64,000 nt of DNA from Verticillium longisporum (lineage: Eukaryota > Ascomycota > Sordariomycetes > Glomerellales > Plectosphaerellaceae). The stretch spans positions 4,588,001 to 4,652,000 of the forward strand of contig JAETXT010000004.1 of the NCBI GenBank assembly GCA_019188255.1. The letters run 5' to 3'. How positions within the stretch are numbered: the first letter of the stretch is position 1; each line of letters starts with the position of its first letter. A program made the translations under genes and the position numbers. The notes under the pieces were generated by a model. The model did no database searches, had not been told where the DNA came from, and saw nothing but the letters and a program-made list of their open reading frames with translations. This document shows positions 9,726-21,529 of this stretch, in pieces.

Positions 9726-12700
9726 GTTGGTCTCTTACACTCTTTGGCCGACGGGGAGATCTGGACTGAAGTTAGCCGTCATTGGTATAGCAAGACATCC
9801 AACAAGGCTCCGGCACTGGCCGACTCTATCACCATCACGCCATAGTCGCTCGGCCCAGAACTCTTGAGCGATTGAGGTAAAGCCAACTCCTGTCCCTTGT
9901 AATGAAAGGTACTGACAGTGACGCAGGAACAATGGCGGGGCGACGACGTGCTTAGTGGTACCGTCTTCATTCCGCGGGGCCTATGAAACACGTGTGGCGT
10001 GGTCCTCATTCGACTGTTGGTACTCGATTTATTCTCGGTTGTGGAGGTGCAAAACTCATACCTGGCGCGGACGATGGCCTTAAGACTCAAGGCAAGCGAC
10101 GAGACTGCTGTACAGTCGTCGACTCCCTCGTGTAGCTACTCGTGATCGACGATTCCCTCTCCGATCCACGATGCCCCTCGTTTTGGCCCACCACCACCAG
10201 CACACAATTCCCTCCAGCTGCACCTGCGTCCACGAGTCGAGTGCCCCCCACAGAGCCACAACAGCGGCCGCTATGACTGCCCCGTAGGTCATCACCTACT
10301 TCTCTCCCTCCCAGGTTCTAGCGTCGGCCGATAGGTGGCCCGCCATCACACGCGTCGGTGGTGTGTTTGTGTCATGCTACGTGATCGTGTGCAGCGCGCT
10401 CCGACACCATGGGCAAGGCCCGCAGGCACGGCGGGTCGCACTTGTGGGGCTGGAGAGCGTCGCGACTGGCGACGCGTCCTACAGGCGCGTCTCACTACGG
10501 GGTGCGAATCGGGTGGAAGTCGGCTCTCCGATGCGGCTCCGCAGTGGCTCGGCCCTGATTCAACGACGCTTGCCGATGCACTCGCAAGCGTCGGGGGTGC
10601 CGAGTGCTGCCCGCTGCACTGTCTCCGAGAGAGAAACAGCAGAGCGTGTGCTTGGCATGAGACAGGTCAGTTACATCTCAGGTGGTGCTGGGTCATGGCG
10701 GAATGGATGCGAGGCGAAAAAGCACTCGGCCGGTGCTGTGGAAGCTGTCAGCGTTACCTCCTTGGTACCGCCATGTCGCACACTGGGCTGTAGGTGGCCA
10801 CGGAGCGCTCGACATCCGTTTCCATGCCGCATCACTGGAGGCAAGGACCTGGCGAGAAAACGTCCCTCACCAACTGCTGTACAATTCAAACCTGAGAAAA
10901 TGACAAAGGGAACACGTTAGCCATATCGGCCCCCTCTTCGAAGCTTGCAAAAATCATGATGCCTGTTCATTCCCTCGCGACTCCTTAATGGGACGTTCTA
11001 TCTCGCAGGGTGATCGTGTTGAAAACCGTCTTCCCGTTGTCTGCAAAATACAAAGGAGCAGTCGCTTGTTGACCAACACCCAACCGAAGGCGGCTTGAGA
11101 AGACCCTCGAAGATCGCGTTAGTCATTGACACCTGCGATGGGCTCGAAGAAGAAATCACTCATTCTTAGCAGAAGGCTTGTGTTGAGCCCTTACCAGAGA
11201 AGGTGACCGTTCCGAAACCGGACCGGGCCGTCAGATAGCGGCTGTTGCTGGAGGGAAGAACATGGGAGCGAATTCTGTGTATCCCTTGCGGGGTACTCGT
11301 GGGAGAGAAGACAATGAGGGGTAATGCGGATTTTCATCATGAGGAGAGAGTTCTATGTATGAAGTTGAGGTGCAGACGTCAGACTATGCTGGTGTATGTC
11401 GTAGGTTCACCGAGTAAACATCGCACATGCCGGAAATTGGATGGATGCCCAACTTGAAACAAACCACGCCTGCCAGTCTGCTCTCTTACCGAAAGAAACA
11501 GCCGCCAGCCCTTTCGCCAAGAGCAAGGGTGTCTATGAGTGGCAAATCTGTCGCGACGCAGTGAAATGTCAAACGTGGATCTCGAATGCTGCACCATGCA
11601 ATCTCGGTCACAGGACTCTGATGGCCACTTGAGTGCCTGGCGGATGATGCCTTGCAAGACCGTGGTCATGTCCAACATGCCAGGTCAGCCTCGCAGTCGG
11701 CAGCATCCCATGGCAGGCGTCAGTTAAGCCCACGGTCTCCCCTTCCCAGTCACATGGAATGGGGATAAAATGGAGAGGCGCAGACCTGCCTCTGAAGGAC
11801 AACGACGCTACCAATGCCTGCCTAATGCCATACGGAACAACTGCTCGAGGGCCTTGCACTTGCCTGGCGGCCAGATGAACGCGGTTGGTGGACTGGGTGG
11901 CCTCGCACCCCATCGCCTTGGTGAGCACGTCTGTCGGTGAGTCATGAAGAATCGCTGTGGCGGCTTTGACCCTGGAGCAAGAAAACGGCCCGCCCATATG
12001 CGACCATATCACCTCTGACTATGTTCCAACACATAATGAGGCTGTCCAACCGGCCGACAGGCTGACGCTCGCGACTGTTCCCTGCGAAGCAATTGCCTCG
12101 CCGTAGCGACTAGCCTCCTCAACTGCCCAGCCAGCGCCCTGTTTCTGTTGGCTGCCGCATGACTTGCAGAGCAGGCATGCCGCTTTTGCTTTGGCGTGAA
12201 CGGCCCCTAGACATTAGGGGTGCATCGCGCTTCGCGTCACACTGCGTCACGCCGTCCTCCCGGCATCGCAAAAGGTCGGTGAGGCCCGAATGAGCTGGAG
12301 GAACTGAAAGTGTGTCATTACGAATACTGGACATGATCATCAGGTAACGTCCAACATCTATCCGCCCTGGAATGGCCTGATGTCTCGGGAAGGGTGCAAT
12401 ATTTAGCCAGGGTCCGGTTGCACTGAGCATCAGCATGCAAACGATGTGATGCAGTCCCCCTCGTCGGCGACGCAACCACCCTAAGTGAAGCGTACCACAC
12501 AGGTCGTCAGTCGGCTACTGACGTGTTTGATGGAATCCAAGCCGGCCCCCATAGTAGGGGTACTGTACGCGTGCATGGTCAAGCTTTGTCACAGGAGTCG
12601 AGAAGATCGCAGCTACAACGAGCCTGGACACTTCAACGCCGTGCGTTGGCACACAGGCCGCTTCGACGCGACCACCCTCCAAAGTGGCCCAGCTCGCCGA

Positions 12701-12801
12701 TAGTAACTGGTGGTGTTCTGCCCGATGCGACAAGGGGCAAATGGCTAGATGAGGCCGGCAGTGGTGTTTTGACTGCCCCCAATGGCGAGCCTTATTCCAT
12801 G
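9726..12801. other. Gene-poor interval, about 3 kb
   Basis: Overlapping frames of 60-185 codons exist on both strands, as expected in GC-rich DNA (10.1-10.9 kb), but none shows a domain, clear splice signals or a promoter. I see nothing I can support as a gene. Confidence 0.4.
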
Positions 12802-12809
12802 TATATAAA
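12802..12809 (+). promoter_or_regulatory. TATA box of the BCS1-like gene
   Basis: TATATAAA lies 74 bases upstream of the ATG at 12883. The leader is pyrimidine-rich and ends CTCAACATG. It shows that the truncated gene downstream was once a normal transcription unit. Confidence 0.6.
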
Positions 12810-12882
12810 CACAGCAAGACCGTACCTTCCAGCGGTCAACAGCACAAGTCTCAAAAAGAGCCACTACACTTCAATACTCAAC

Positions 12883-13790
12883 ATGTTCAACCTTACCGTT
12901 CTTTCGGCGTGGATCGGGAACGCGACTGCGGTTGCTCTTCAGCCTCCAACAAACATCCCATTTTACCAGTCTCTCCCTGATGCCAACCGATTCATTTTGA
13001 GCATTGCCAACGCTGTCTCGCTCGGGCTTTGGGCCGCATACATGACCGCGTCGACCGCCCTCCGATCGTCCGCTGGATCCGATTTTCACTTCCTCCTACC
13101 TGACCACTTGAAGCGTCCCTTCTTCCGTTTCTCCTACTCGGCTTTCCCCCTCGTCTCATGGCGCTTGTCCTCTTTGCTCCGTCCATCTGGCGGTGGTGGG
13201 ATGACCTCATGCTTAGCCTCTTGAGGACCATGGCATATCGCGTCATCATCCCCCAACGACACCCAGACGAGCAGCGCCGTGGTTGCTTGGTCTGTCAAAT
13301 GCCACTCACGTAAAAATAGGGCTTTATTGTTATCCAACCTAAGCAATCCAACGAAAAAACTTGGATGCATTGGGCATGACTTCATCCCACTGCACAGTCG
13401 GAGGACACGGTTCATACATGAGGGAGTTTTGGGTTATATTGTGAACGAAGGCGAAATCATCGCGCTCACTTTTGATCCGGAGTATCTTCCTCGACTCCTT
13501 CGCTTCGTGGCCCAGAATTGGAGCGAACCAGGCCATCTGAGAGTTATGTCGCCCGGTCCAACACCAAACAACGCAGGTATATCTTGGTATGAAAGAAAGC
13601 CACGACCGGTCCAAAGCCTTGATTCGCTATTCATCGACAACAAAGACGAGTTGGTGGCTGACTGTCTCCGCTTTTTCGAACCTTCCTCCCAGGCACGTCG
13701 TACCGGCCGGGGCAAGCTACTTTATATGGGCATGCTACTCTACGGGCGCCCGGGAACGGGAAAGTCGACTTTTGCTCTTGCTGTAGCTGT
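12883..13790 (+). pseudogene. BCS1-like AAA ATPase, frameshifted and truncated by a LINE
   Basis: The reading frame starts at 12883 with a hydrophobic N-terminus. BCS1-family proteins are AAA ATPases with an N-terminal membrane helix and a BCS1-specific domain, acting in mitochondrial inner-membrane assembly or in fungal paralogues of unknown role. Here the BCS1-like strand (VIIP, then NDTQTSSAVVAW) is split between two frames at a CCCCC run near 13245, and another frame change lies near 13100. The frame then runs cleanly from about 13250 through a WYERKPRPV block to the Walker A motif GRPGTGKST at 13744-13770. Coding similarity ends about 20 bases later, exactly where the leader of LINE copy 2 begins. 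Walker B and the rest of the ATPase domain are not found beyond the LINE. Confidence 0.7.
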
Positions 13791-13969
13791 TCCTTAGCAG
13801 AACTGTACGTACCGTAACGGACTGATTCGAGCACCCTCTGTATCGCCACTTCTTATTTGTTTCGTTGAAGTACGGCATCAAACCGATCGAAGGTGGGTTG
13901 GTCTTGACGCGGGACGGCGCGACACGCGAACTGGTGGATCCCACTCCACGTGGCGCCCCACCTGCAGCC

Positions 13970-15283
13970 ATGGCGACCGAAAACGACACGATCAACGTCG
14001 CGTCTGACGAGGAAGGGAGGAATGGTGTTGAGCAGCGACGACTTCGACCGCGCAAACCGAGCAGCAAAGCCATCGAAAATCAGACAATCGACGATACAAC
14101 CGACGATGCGGAAATCACGACTAGGAAGCCCAACAGGCGCAATGCCAGAGCGGCGTTGGGAGGACGACCGTCCGTGGAGAAAGAGCGACAGGTAGACGAC
14201 GACACGTCGCGACTCGCAAAACAGGAACCGATGAAGCAGCAAACGAAGCTCCTCAAAGCAGTCTTAGTTAAGCTCCAGTCACTGGCGGAACTGATTGAAG
14301 ATCTTCAAGACGAAAACCGAGAACTTAAGAGGGACCTTCTTACGACTAAAGACAAACTACACATGGTCACGGAACAAATGACAGAACAAGCCCAGAGCAT
14401 ACGCGGAAGCGCCGAAGCGATTGCAACGATGGTTACAGGGCAGCAGAGGTCCGAGCCATCCTACGCAGACATTGCCCGAATGCCACCGACCAGCCGACTC
14501 GACAACGCGGGCCCGGGCCCCACGGCACCACCGGGTCCAACAGACGTGGTCTTCTGCACGATCGACACGTCAAGGATCGAGGACGAACAAGACGAACAAC
14601 TGACACCGGGCGCTGTTCGTACCCTCACGGAAGGCGAGGTCAGGGTGGACCAGAGCCAATCCGATTGGCGTTGCCTGGCTGTGACCAAAGACCCGAAGAA
14701 GCCTCGAATCAGAATTGCCTGCAGAAACGAGGAGGAGCACACCATGGTGAAACGGCTCGTGGGAGCCAAGCTGCCGCGGGGAGCCCGGATGCTGAGAGAC
14801 GAACTCTACCCCGTCAAAGTCGACTACGTGTCCCGCACGGTGGTCGTGGATGAGGCGAATGCCATTCGTAGTGGAGCCGCCGAGGAGATTGGCAAAGAAA
14901 ATGACGTTCAAGTTGCGAAGGTAGGCTGGCTTAGCAACAGGGATGTTCCGAAGGCGTACGGCTCAATGGTTATCTACCTCACGAAGAAGGCGGACGCGGA
15001 AAGGCTACTCGCGGAGGGTTACGCTTATGCGGGAGGACAATCCGGGAGGACCAAGGTCTTCGAATCTCGTCCTCGCCTCGACCAGTGCTACAACTGTCAG
15101 CAGGTTGGCCGCGGCCACAAAGCTCACCAGTGCGACCTGCCCCAGATGTGCGGGCAATGCGCCAAGGAGGGTCACCACCACAGTGTTTGCACTGAGACTA
15201 CCCTCAAGTGTGTTCCCTGCGGAGGTCCTCATGCGTCGTTCAGCAGAAACTGCAAGAAGCTCTACCCTTCTTTGAATGAGTAG
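13970..15283 (+). CDS. LINE ORF1, gag-like zinc-knuckle protein (copy 2)
   Basis: The protein is 437 aa from the ATG at 13970, which shares context and following residues (DTINVAS) with copy 1; the frame is open from 13865. A coiled-coil segment (about residues 95-150, Leu/Glu/Lys heptads around [16 protein letters not shown]) is followed by a conserved middle domain and C-terminal knuckles [30 protein letters not shown] and CVPCGGPH. The first knuckle has two extra residues compared with copy 1 (C-X2-C-X6-H-X4-C). It would bind element RNA in the cytoplasmic RNP. It ends in ATGAGTAG, which overlaps the start of ORF2. Confidence 0.88.
   Translation: MATENDTINVASDEEGRNGVEQRRLRPRKPSSKAIENQTIDDTTDDAEITTRKPNRRNARAALGGRPSVEKERQVDDDTSRLAKQEPMKQQTKLLKAVLVKLQSLAELIEDLQDENRELKRDLLTTKDKLHMVTEQMTEQAQSIRGSAEAIATMVTGQQRSEPSYADIARMPPTSRLDNAGPGPTAPPGPTDVVFCTIDTSRIEDEQDEQLTPGAVRTLTEGEVRVDQSQSDWRCLAVTKDPKKPRIRIACRNEEEHTMVKRLVGAKLPRGARMLRDELYPVKVDYVSRTVVVDEANAIRSGAAEEIGKENDVQVAKVGWLSNRDVPKAYGSMVIYLTKKADAERLLAEGYAYAGGQSGRTKVFESRPRLDQCYNCQQVGRGHKAHQCDLPQMCGQCAKEGHHHSVCTETTLKCVPCGGPHASFSRNCKKLYPSLNE
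15276..15283 (+). promoter_or_regulatory. ORF1 stop / ORF2 start overlap (copy 2)
   Basis: The same ATGAGTAG octamer as in copy 1 joins the two ORFs, pointing to coupled translation of ORF2. Confidence 0.6.
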
Positions 15284-18200
15284 CACGCTCCGGATAATCC
15301 AACTCAATGTGCGAAAACGCGGCGAGGTTCACGAGAGCCTCATGAACGACGAGGACATTCAGGACGCAGCGGTGCTGGTCATTCAGGAACCACAAGCACG
15401 GATGATCAAGGGACGGTTATTGACGACTCCGATGGGACATCACGGATGGACAAAGATGGTCCCACCAACGACTGGGGAAGGACGATGGGCGATCCGAAGC
15501 ATGCTTTGGATAAGGAAGGATTTGGGGGCGGAACAGGTGTTGATAGAGTCTCCGGACATGACAGCAGCACTGTTGAGGCTCCCAGAGAGACTGGTACTGG
15601 TGGTGTCCGTGTACGTGCAGGGGATGGACACCCAGGCATTACAGGAAGCGTGTAACACCATACGTAGTGCGGTCGCGGATGCTAGGAGAGCCGCAGGAGA
15701 GGTGGTGGACGTGGTCATTGCGGGCGACTTCAACCGCCACGATCAACTATGGGGAGGAGACGACGTGTCTCCGGTACGACAGGGTGAAGCCGATAACATC
15801 ATCGACCTAATGAACGAGCTCTCCCTCTGCAGCATGCTCCCACGGGGCACGAAGACATGGCAAGGCGGAGACCACGAATCGACAATCGACCTTGTGCTGG
15901 TGTCAGAGGACCTAGCTGCGTCCATGATCAAGTGTACGACGCACGGGACAGAGCACGGGTCGGACCACCGCACCATCGAAACGATCCTTGACGTATCAGT
16001 TCCGACCCCGAAAGCCCAAGACCGACCTCTATTCAAAAACGCGCCATGGAAGGAAATCAACACCCGAATCTCCACGGCACTCGAGACAGTCCCGATGGAA
16101 GGCACGGTCCAAGAGAAGACGGACAGACTCATGTCAGTGGTGCTGGGAGCAGTACAGGCCTTGACACCGAAAGCCAAACCATCGCCATACGCGAAGCGGT
16201 GGTGGACGGCGGATCTTACGCAGCTCCGCCACATCCACACACATTGGAGAAACCGGGCGAGGGCAGCAAGACGGGCAGGACGGAACGATGAAGCACTGGA
16301 GAACACGGCCAAGGGAGCAGCGAAACAATACCATGATGCCATTCGACAACAGAAGAAAACCCATTGGAATGACTTCCTGGCCAACAACGACAACATCTGG
16401 AAGGCCGCCAAGTATCTGAAGTCTGGCGACGATGCGGCGTTCGGCAAGGTGCCACAACTTGTGAAGGCTGATGGCACACGGACGACCAACAGCAAAGAGC
16501 AAGCGGTTGAACTGCTTACCACTTTCTTCCCGTCCCTACCGGAGCATATCGAAGAGGAAGGGGAGAGACCTCAACGCGAATCAGCTGTTAACATGCCCAA
16601 CATCACGATGGAAGAAGTCGAACGCCGTCTTTTCGCGACGAAATCGTGGAAAGCACCTGGTGAGGACGGGTTGCCAGCGATGGTCTGGAAACAGATTTGG
16701 CCAGCCGTCAAGCACAGGGTCCTGGCGATTTTCCGCGCATCACTAGAGGAAGGAGTACTCCCCGACCAATGGAGGCACGCCAAGATCATCCCGCTCAAAA
16801 AGCCCGGCAAAGCAGACTACACCATCGCCAAGGCTTGGAGGCCCATCTCGCTCCTCGCCACGCTCGGCAAGGTTCTCGAGTCGGTTGTTGCGGAGAGGAT
16901 ATCCCATGCAGTCGAAACGCACGGGTTGTTGCCTACGAACCACTTCGGGGCCCGCAAACAGAGGTCAGCAGAACAAGCGTTAGTGCTGCTGCAAGAACAA
17001 ATCTACGCAGCATGGAGAAATCGTTGGGTGGTCAGCCTCGTGAGCTTCGATGTGAAGGGAGCGTACAATGGAGTGTGTAAAGAGAGACTTATTCAGAGAA
17101 TGAGAGCCAGGGGCCTCCCAGGAGAGTTGCTCCGTTGGGTAGAGGCATTCTGCTCAGATCGGACGGCGACAATTCAGGTCAACGGCCAAGCATCAGAGGT
17201 CCGGACCCTGCCGCAGGCCGGACTACCGCAAGGATCACCACTGTCACCCATCTTGTTTCTGTTCTTCAACGCAGACCTTGTACAACAGAAGATCAACTGC
17301 TATGGGGGAGCTATAGCCTTCGTCGACGACTTTACAGCCTGGGTCGCTGGCCCAACCACGCAAGACAACCGTAAAGGAATTGAGGCAATCATCGAAAAGG
17401 CATTGGACTGGGAGCGGAGAAGCGGTGCAACTTTCGAAGCGGACAAGACTGCGGTCATCCACTTCACCCGATGGGCCAAAAGGTCCGATTCGGAACCCTT
17501 CACTATCAAAGGGCAAACAGTCGAACCCAAACAGCATGTCAAGATCCTCGGCGTGATCATGGACATTGGACTCAGGTATAGGGAACACATTGCAAGAGTG
17601 GCGACCAAGGGATTGGAGGCTGCTATGGAGCTGAAACGACTGAGAGGATTGACCCCGGCGACAGCACGGCAGCTATTCACGGCCACCGTGGCTCCGGTGG
17701 TGGATTATGCCTCTAACGTCTGGAGGCACCGATGCAAAGATCGGACGGCGGCAGCAATCAATCGCGTCCAAAAGGTCGGAGCGCAGGCAATCATTGGAGC
17801 GTTCATCACGATAGCCACGAGCGTAGCAGAAGCGGAGGCTCACATCGCCAGTGCACCAGAGCGATTCACGAGAAGGGCTATCAAGCTTTGGACGGATCTC
17901 CACGCACTGCCCGAGACCAACCCGCGTCGAAAACTGACTGCTCGCATGCGGAAGTTCAGGCGTTTCCACCGCTCACCATTTTTCCAACTGGCAACTGCGC
18001 TCAACGAGATTCCAATGGAGAACCTGGAAACCATCAACCCATTCACACTTCCGCCGTGGATGGAAAGAATGCAGACCATTGCCGAATGGAATGACGACTC
18101 AACATCGACGCGTGTCGACCAGGACGCGATGGTGCGCATCGCCGTCAGCAGCTCGGCACGAAACGAGCTGGTCGGGGTCGGCGGAGTCATCGAGGGACCA

Positions 18201-19028
18201 GGAACGGTGCCCGAGACCTTTTCTTTCACCCACGGCATGAGGACCGATCAGAACCCGTTTTCCGGAGAACTCGTGGCGGCGGCGTACGCGCTGCGGTTTC
18301 TGCCACAGCTAAGGGGCCAGAGGGTAACGTTACTGACAAGTAACAAAGCCGCGGTGCTGACACTTCGAAACCCCCGTCAACAATCTGGACAAGAGTACGT
18401 TCGCTGCATCTACGAAGCGGTCACTCGACTTCGAGAGACCGGAAACACCATCGCAGCCGTTTGGCTGCCTAGTCATCTCGAGGACGACCTCCTGAAGAGA
18501 GCGAAAGGAGAAGCACGCAAGGCCAGCCGAGAGGGCGCCTCACCAGAAAAGCAGTTCCCGAAGATGCGGTCCACCACCCTCAATGCTGCAAGACGCAAAC
18601 TACGTGTAGAGAGACGACTACCGGACAAGGTTGGAAAACTCTCGAAGGAAATAGATATAGCTCTTCCTGGCAAGCACACTCGAGAACTATACAACAACCT
18701 TTCCTGGATAGAAGCGAGCATGCTGGCCCAGCTCAGGACAGGCATGGCGAGGCTCAACGCGTCACTTTTCCGAATCAAGGCAGTAGCGTCAGCCCAATGC
18801 GCATGCGGACACGCGAGAGAGACGGTAGAGCACTTCCTCCTTCGATGCACACGGTGGGCAACACAACGCGCCGAGACACTCATGTGCCCTGGCGCACAAA
18901 GAGACAACGTTTCTTTCCACCTGGGAGGAAAGACAACATCAGATGGTGATGACTGGAAGCCAAACATGAAAGCAGTCCGAGCTACGATACGCTTTGCGAA
19001 GGCCACGGGCCGGCTAGAGAATGTGTGA
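15276..19028 (+). CDS. LINE ORF2, endonuclease / reverse transcriptase / RNase H-like (copy 2)
   Basis: An intact 1250-aa polyprotein of target-primed retrotransposition. Residues about 1-235 form an APE-type endonuclease ([25 protein letters not shown]). RT spans about 455-790 with [29 protein letters not shown] and the catalytic FVDD at about residue 688. Residues about 945-1090 look like an RNase H fold, but the usual acidic residues are mostly replaced: the YTDGS strand reads RIAVSSS, the TDSQ strand reads LLTSNKAAV, and only the Glu of SGELVAA remains. A terminal Cys/His motif ([17 protein letters not shown]) follows. The start overlaps ORF1 by 8 nt. Confidence 0.92.
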   Translation: MSSTLRIIQLNVRKRGEVHESLMNDEDIQDAAVLVIQEPQARMIKGRLLTTPMGHHGWTKMVPPTTGEGRWAIRSMLWIRKDLGAEQVLIESPDMTAALLRLPERLVLVVSVYVQGMDTQALQEACNTIRSAVADARRAAGEVVDVVIAGDFNRHDQLWGGDDVSPVRQGEADNIIDLMNELSLCSMLPRGTKTWQGGDHESTIDLVLVSEDLAASMIKCTTHGTEHGSDHRTIETILDVSVPTPKAQDRPLFKNAPWKEINTRISTALETVPMEGTVQEKTDRLMSVVLGAVQALTPKAKPSPYAKRWWTADLTQLRHIHTHWRNRARAARRAGRNDEALENTAKGAAKQYHDAIRQQKKTHWNDFLANNDNIWKAAKYLKSGDDAAFGKVPQLVKADGTRTTNSKEQAVELLTTFFPSLPEHIEEEGERPQRESAVNMPNITMEEVERRLFATKSWKAPGEDGLPAMVWKQIWPAVKHRVLAIFRASLEEGVLPDQWRHAKIIPLKKPGKADYTIAKAWRPISLLATLGKVLESVVAERISHAVETHGLLPTNHFGARKQRSAEQALVLLQEQIYAAWRNRWVVSLVSFDVKGAYNGVCKERLIQRMRARGLPGELLRWVEAFCSDRTATIQVNGQASEVRTLPQAGLPQGSPLSPILFLFFNADLVQQKINCYGGAIAFVDDFTAWVAGPTTQDNRKGIEAIIEKALDWERRSGATFEADKTAVIHFTRWAKRSDSEPFTIKGQTVEPKQHVKILGVIMDIGLRYREHIARVATKGLEAAMELKRLRGLTPATARQLFTATVAPVVDYASNVWRHRCKDRTAAAINRVQKVGAQAIIGAFITIATSVAEAEAHIASAPERFTRRAIKLWTDLHALPETNPRRKLTARMRKFRRFHRSPFFQLATALNEIPMENLETINPFTLPPWMERMQTIAEWNDDSTSTRVDQDAMVRIAVSSSARNELVGVGGVIEGPGTVPETFSFTHGMRTDQNPFSGELVAAAYALRFLPQLRGQRVTLLTSNKAAVLTLRNPRQQSGQEYVRCIYEAVTRLRETGNTIAAVWLPSHLEDDLLKRAKGEARKASREGASPEKQFPKMRSTTLNAARRKLRVERRLPDKVGKLSKEIDIALPGKHTRELYNNLSWIEASMLAQLRTGMARLNASLFRIKAVASAQCACGHARETVEHFLLRCTRWATQRAETLMCPGAQRDNVSFHLGGKTTSDGDDWKPNMKAVRATIRFAKATGRLENV

Positions 19029-19343
19029 TCCTTGATGAGACCTATCACGGCAAACCCCCCTTCCCTACTAATCGAACCTAACACCCACACCTCGTGTCAA
19101 TAACAGCAGGCGCCGCTTCAGTCGCCGTAGATAGGACTCTGAACACTTGAAGAATAGCCTTCAAGCAGCTTGCCAATACAATCTAAACCCCATGAGAAAC
19201 CGGCGGAAAGACAGAAGACGAGAAAGCAAGAGCGGAAAGACGACCCCTTATGGGCTTGGGAGTTTCGGACAGACTACAGGAAGCGACCATGTACAATAGC
19301 GAATAGTGCCTTATTGGCTCTAGGCCACCAGGCGTAATAAACT

Positions 19344-19360
19344 TGTGTGTGTGTGTGTGT
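19344..19360 (+). repeat. GT dinucleotide repeat
   Basis: About eight TG units follow directly on the presumed 3' end of LINE copy 2. It may be the element tail or a pre-existing microsatellite used as the insertion site. Confidence 0.7.
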
Positions 19361-19911
19361 ATGGTCTTGAAGCACTCCAGCATCAAGCTTGCAAGCACAT
19401 TTGCAGCGCCACGTCATCAACCTCTCGAAATTTTCATGTCAGTGAAGTATGTTGGCCCAACTGTGTTGAATGATGGCGGCATAAAAGGTGGCTGCAGAAG
19501 ATCGGTGCAGACAGCCGGTTGTTGAGATGCAATGCATCTGGGTTCTGCCGCACCGACAGTATCTGGCCGCCCTCAATGTCTACTTGCTATGCGGTGAATA
19601 CAGCCTTTACGCCCAATCTTGTGCCTGCATATCAGGCTCAACTTGAAGAAGGACGCGCCTGGGCTCTATTTGTCAAGGCGTTTGCTACGTTGCTTACGTC
19701 AGCCTCACGAACAGTACGAGGCAGGAGTCTGGGGTCTGTGAACTTTTGCATGTCTGTGTGAACATACGCAGGGGCATTCACTTATTCCAGTCGCAGCTCC
19801 CAGTATACTTTATAAGCGGCTGGCCTCGCCACTCTTTCAGTTAGGTATCTGAGAGTATCGAAAACAGCCCTGACCTATGCTATTCTCTCTGGGCGTCACA
19901 GAATCGTCATA
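19361..19911. other. Intergenic
   Basis: No coding sequence that I trust. A TATA-like ctttataag at about 19807 may serve the gene starting at 19912. The missing part of the BCS1-like ATPase is not here. Confidence 0.4.
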
Positions 19912-20667
19912 ATGGACACCAACCACTACATCCACGGTATTCTTGCTTACCTTGAGATGCAAACCGGGATCCATACGTCAAAAGATTCTGATCTCAAGAG
20001 CTATGACCTTCGATGCTGAGCTCTCGAGAGCCGATCGAGGTTCCTGAGTCATGACCCGAGAAAGGAACCGACCGTCGATAACGTTACTCTCCGCGTTACT
20101 TTGCTACTTGGCCATCATCAACATGACGTGCATTCAACAATCGAGGTATTTCCCACGGGCAGCTGGGATCTGGATTCTCTTCTCCGGCTCATCAAAGCCT
20201 TCCCTGAGTCCGGACACCCATCTATCAATGCGTTCAACAAAAAAAAAGCGATGTTGCAGCTTGTTGCATTTGCTGCGGAGGAGACGTGGAACGCAGATCA
20301 CCGCCTCCCCTACGATCTATCTCACTCGGTGGACGAGGATTATCTTGGCGCCTGGTTCATCGCTCTCGGAAAGCTACGGCCCGATGTACAACTCCCTCAA
20401 CACATCACTTCGCAGCCACCACTAGTTCTGCCACGGGGAACACGTCCCACTGGCAGGACCATGGGGCCAGCTGCCGCTCCTAGAGGACGAGCACATCATT
20501 CAATTCGCCCTGGATCGAGAGCAGTCAGAGGATGCTCTCCTGATACATCGTCCGCAGAGAACAATCCTCCCATGACTCCCTGTACGGAGTTTGCAGAGCT
20601 TTCGGGCGTTGACGAAGACGAGGCCGATGGCGAGATTCCATGTACCGGGAGATCCTGGTCTTCGTGA
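19912..20667 (+). pseudogene. Hypothetical gene with one in-frame TGA
   Basis: From the ATG at 19912 the frame gives 35 codons, an in-frame TGA at 20017-20019 and then 215 further sense codons to 20667. Composition is protein-like on both sides of the stop (LAYLEMQTGIH before; SWDLDSLLRLIKAF and QLVAFAAEETWNADH after). A TATA-like element lies about 105 bases upstream of the ATG. Options are a nonsense mutation, readthrough or an unrecognised intron. The family is unknown. The 3' end (AELSGVDEDEAD) is similar to a second locus at 38.8 kb. Confidence 0.4.
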
Positions 20668-20850
20668 CCGCGCCTAATGACAGAAGCGCAAGGGGGTTCA
20701 GCGCAGCGCTTGGAAGGAAGGATGACGGTGAAGGAGGAGGCCGGAACACGTACAATGCGCTGTGTTCTTGCCATGCCGCTTTTCTTTCATCATTACTTGG
20801 TAGTCTGGGGGACATTATACACTTGACTAGATTAAATGGACCAAGATGAC
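20581..20850 (+). repeat. Dispersed repeat, copy 1 (gene 3' end)
   Basis: About 270 bp related to 38811-39080. The coding part differs mainly at third codon positions (ACG/ACC, GCA/GCG, GAC/GAT), so it diverged as protein-coding sequence. The similarity continues into the 3' flank, ending near ctagattaaat here and ctaaattgaat in the other copy. Confidence 0.6.
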
Positions 20851-21185
20851 AAACACAGCTTGTGTGACGATGTGGGTACTGGATGTTCCATCTACACGAC
20901 AGACTGAAGTGCTCCCGTACGTTTGTTGCGATAACTTGGGTATTGCGAGGTGAGCCAGCATCCTTCTCAAAGACCAGCACGTGCACCTGATCAGTCAGTC
21001 GCAACAAAAGAGTGTATATTTGAGCTGGTGTTGCAAACTATCCTAAATCTTGAAGAAAAGGACCGTCTTATAGCCTGTCAAAGTCCTGCCTGTCCAGAAC
21101 CAGACGTTTGATAAGGGCCACGGAGTGTTCCACCTACTAGCAAACATTCGGCCCCGTTAAAGGGTGTGCTGATGCGATTGAAGTT
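20851..21185. other. Intergenic
   Basis: Nothing supportable seen. Confidence 0.4.
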
Positions 21186-21323
21186 CTAGGGATGTCGTGC
21201 TCCCATGGGCAGGTCGTAGTAGAAGCAAGTTTTGTCATCGCATTGGAAGTTTTTGTAACCAGCTGGCTCCCCGACCGTGAAGGTGCAGCTGTCAACAAGG
21301 ACCTGATGCTCAAGAATTGCCAT
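21186..21323 (-). CDS. Possible 45-aa protein with a leader intron
   Basis: On the minus strand a TATA box (TATAAATG at about 21512) is followed by a CA/TC-rich leader, a likely leader intron (GTAAAC...TAATTAAACGCAG) and an ATG directly at the acceptor. The ORF encodes 45 aa with three cysteines (VDSCTFTVG, FQCDDKTCFYYD) and no signal peptide. The spacing of TATA box, leader and intron is better than chance, but the ORF is very short. Confidence 0.3.
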   Translation of the reverse strand: MAILEHQVLVDSCTFTVGEPAGYKNFQCDDKTCFYYDLPMGARHP

Positions 21324-21529
21324 CTGCGTTTAATTAGAGATTGACGTTTTGGCAACGAGGCACAACTGTTTACCTCGAATAGGTGGAGATGTAAAAGGGC
21401 GTTGAGATTGATGAGTAAGATTTCGGTTGTCGATCTGGATGAAGCGCGAGGGAGAAGGTTGTTGATGTTCTGGTGGACAATCAATATGGACCGCGGCGGC
21501 ATGACATTTATACTCGAAAGCCCATCGTT

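Larger units (their letters stand above)
13791..19343 (+). mobile_element. Tad-like LINE retrotransposon, copy 2 (apparently complete)
   Basis: The element carries a leader, ORF1 (13970-15283), ORF2 (15276-19028) and a 3' UTR that probably ends near 19340 at gcgtaataaac, next to a GT repeat. Both ORFs are uninterrupted, so the element could be recent and possibly active. It lacks the C-to-T decay typical of RIP. The 5' boundary is taken from the point where BCS1-like coding ends. No target-site duplication was found by eye, so the boundaries are approximate. Confidence 0.85.

Noticed and set aside
10363..10920. Plus-strand 185-codon frame in GC-rich DNA
   Set aside because: Several overlapping frames are equally open on both strands, as expected from high GC; no protein features.
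11608..12012. Minus-strand 134-codon frame
   Set aside because: No recognisable motif or regulatory signals and biased composition.
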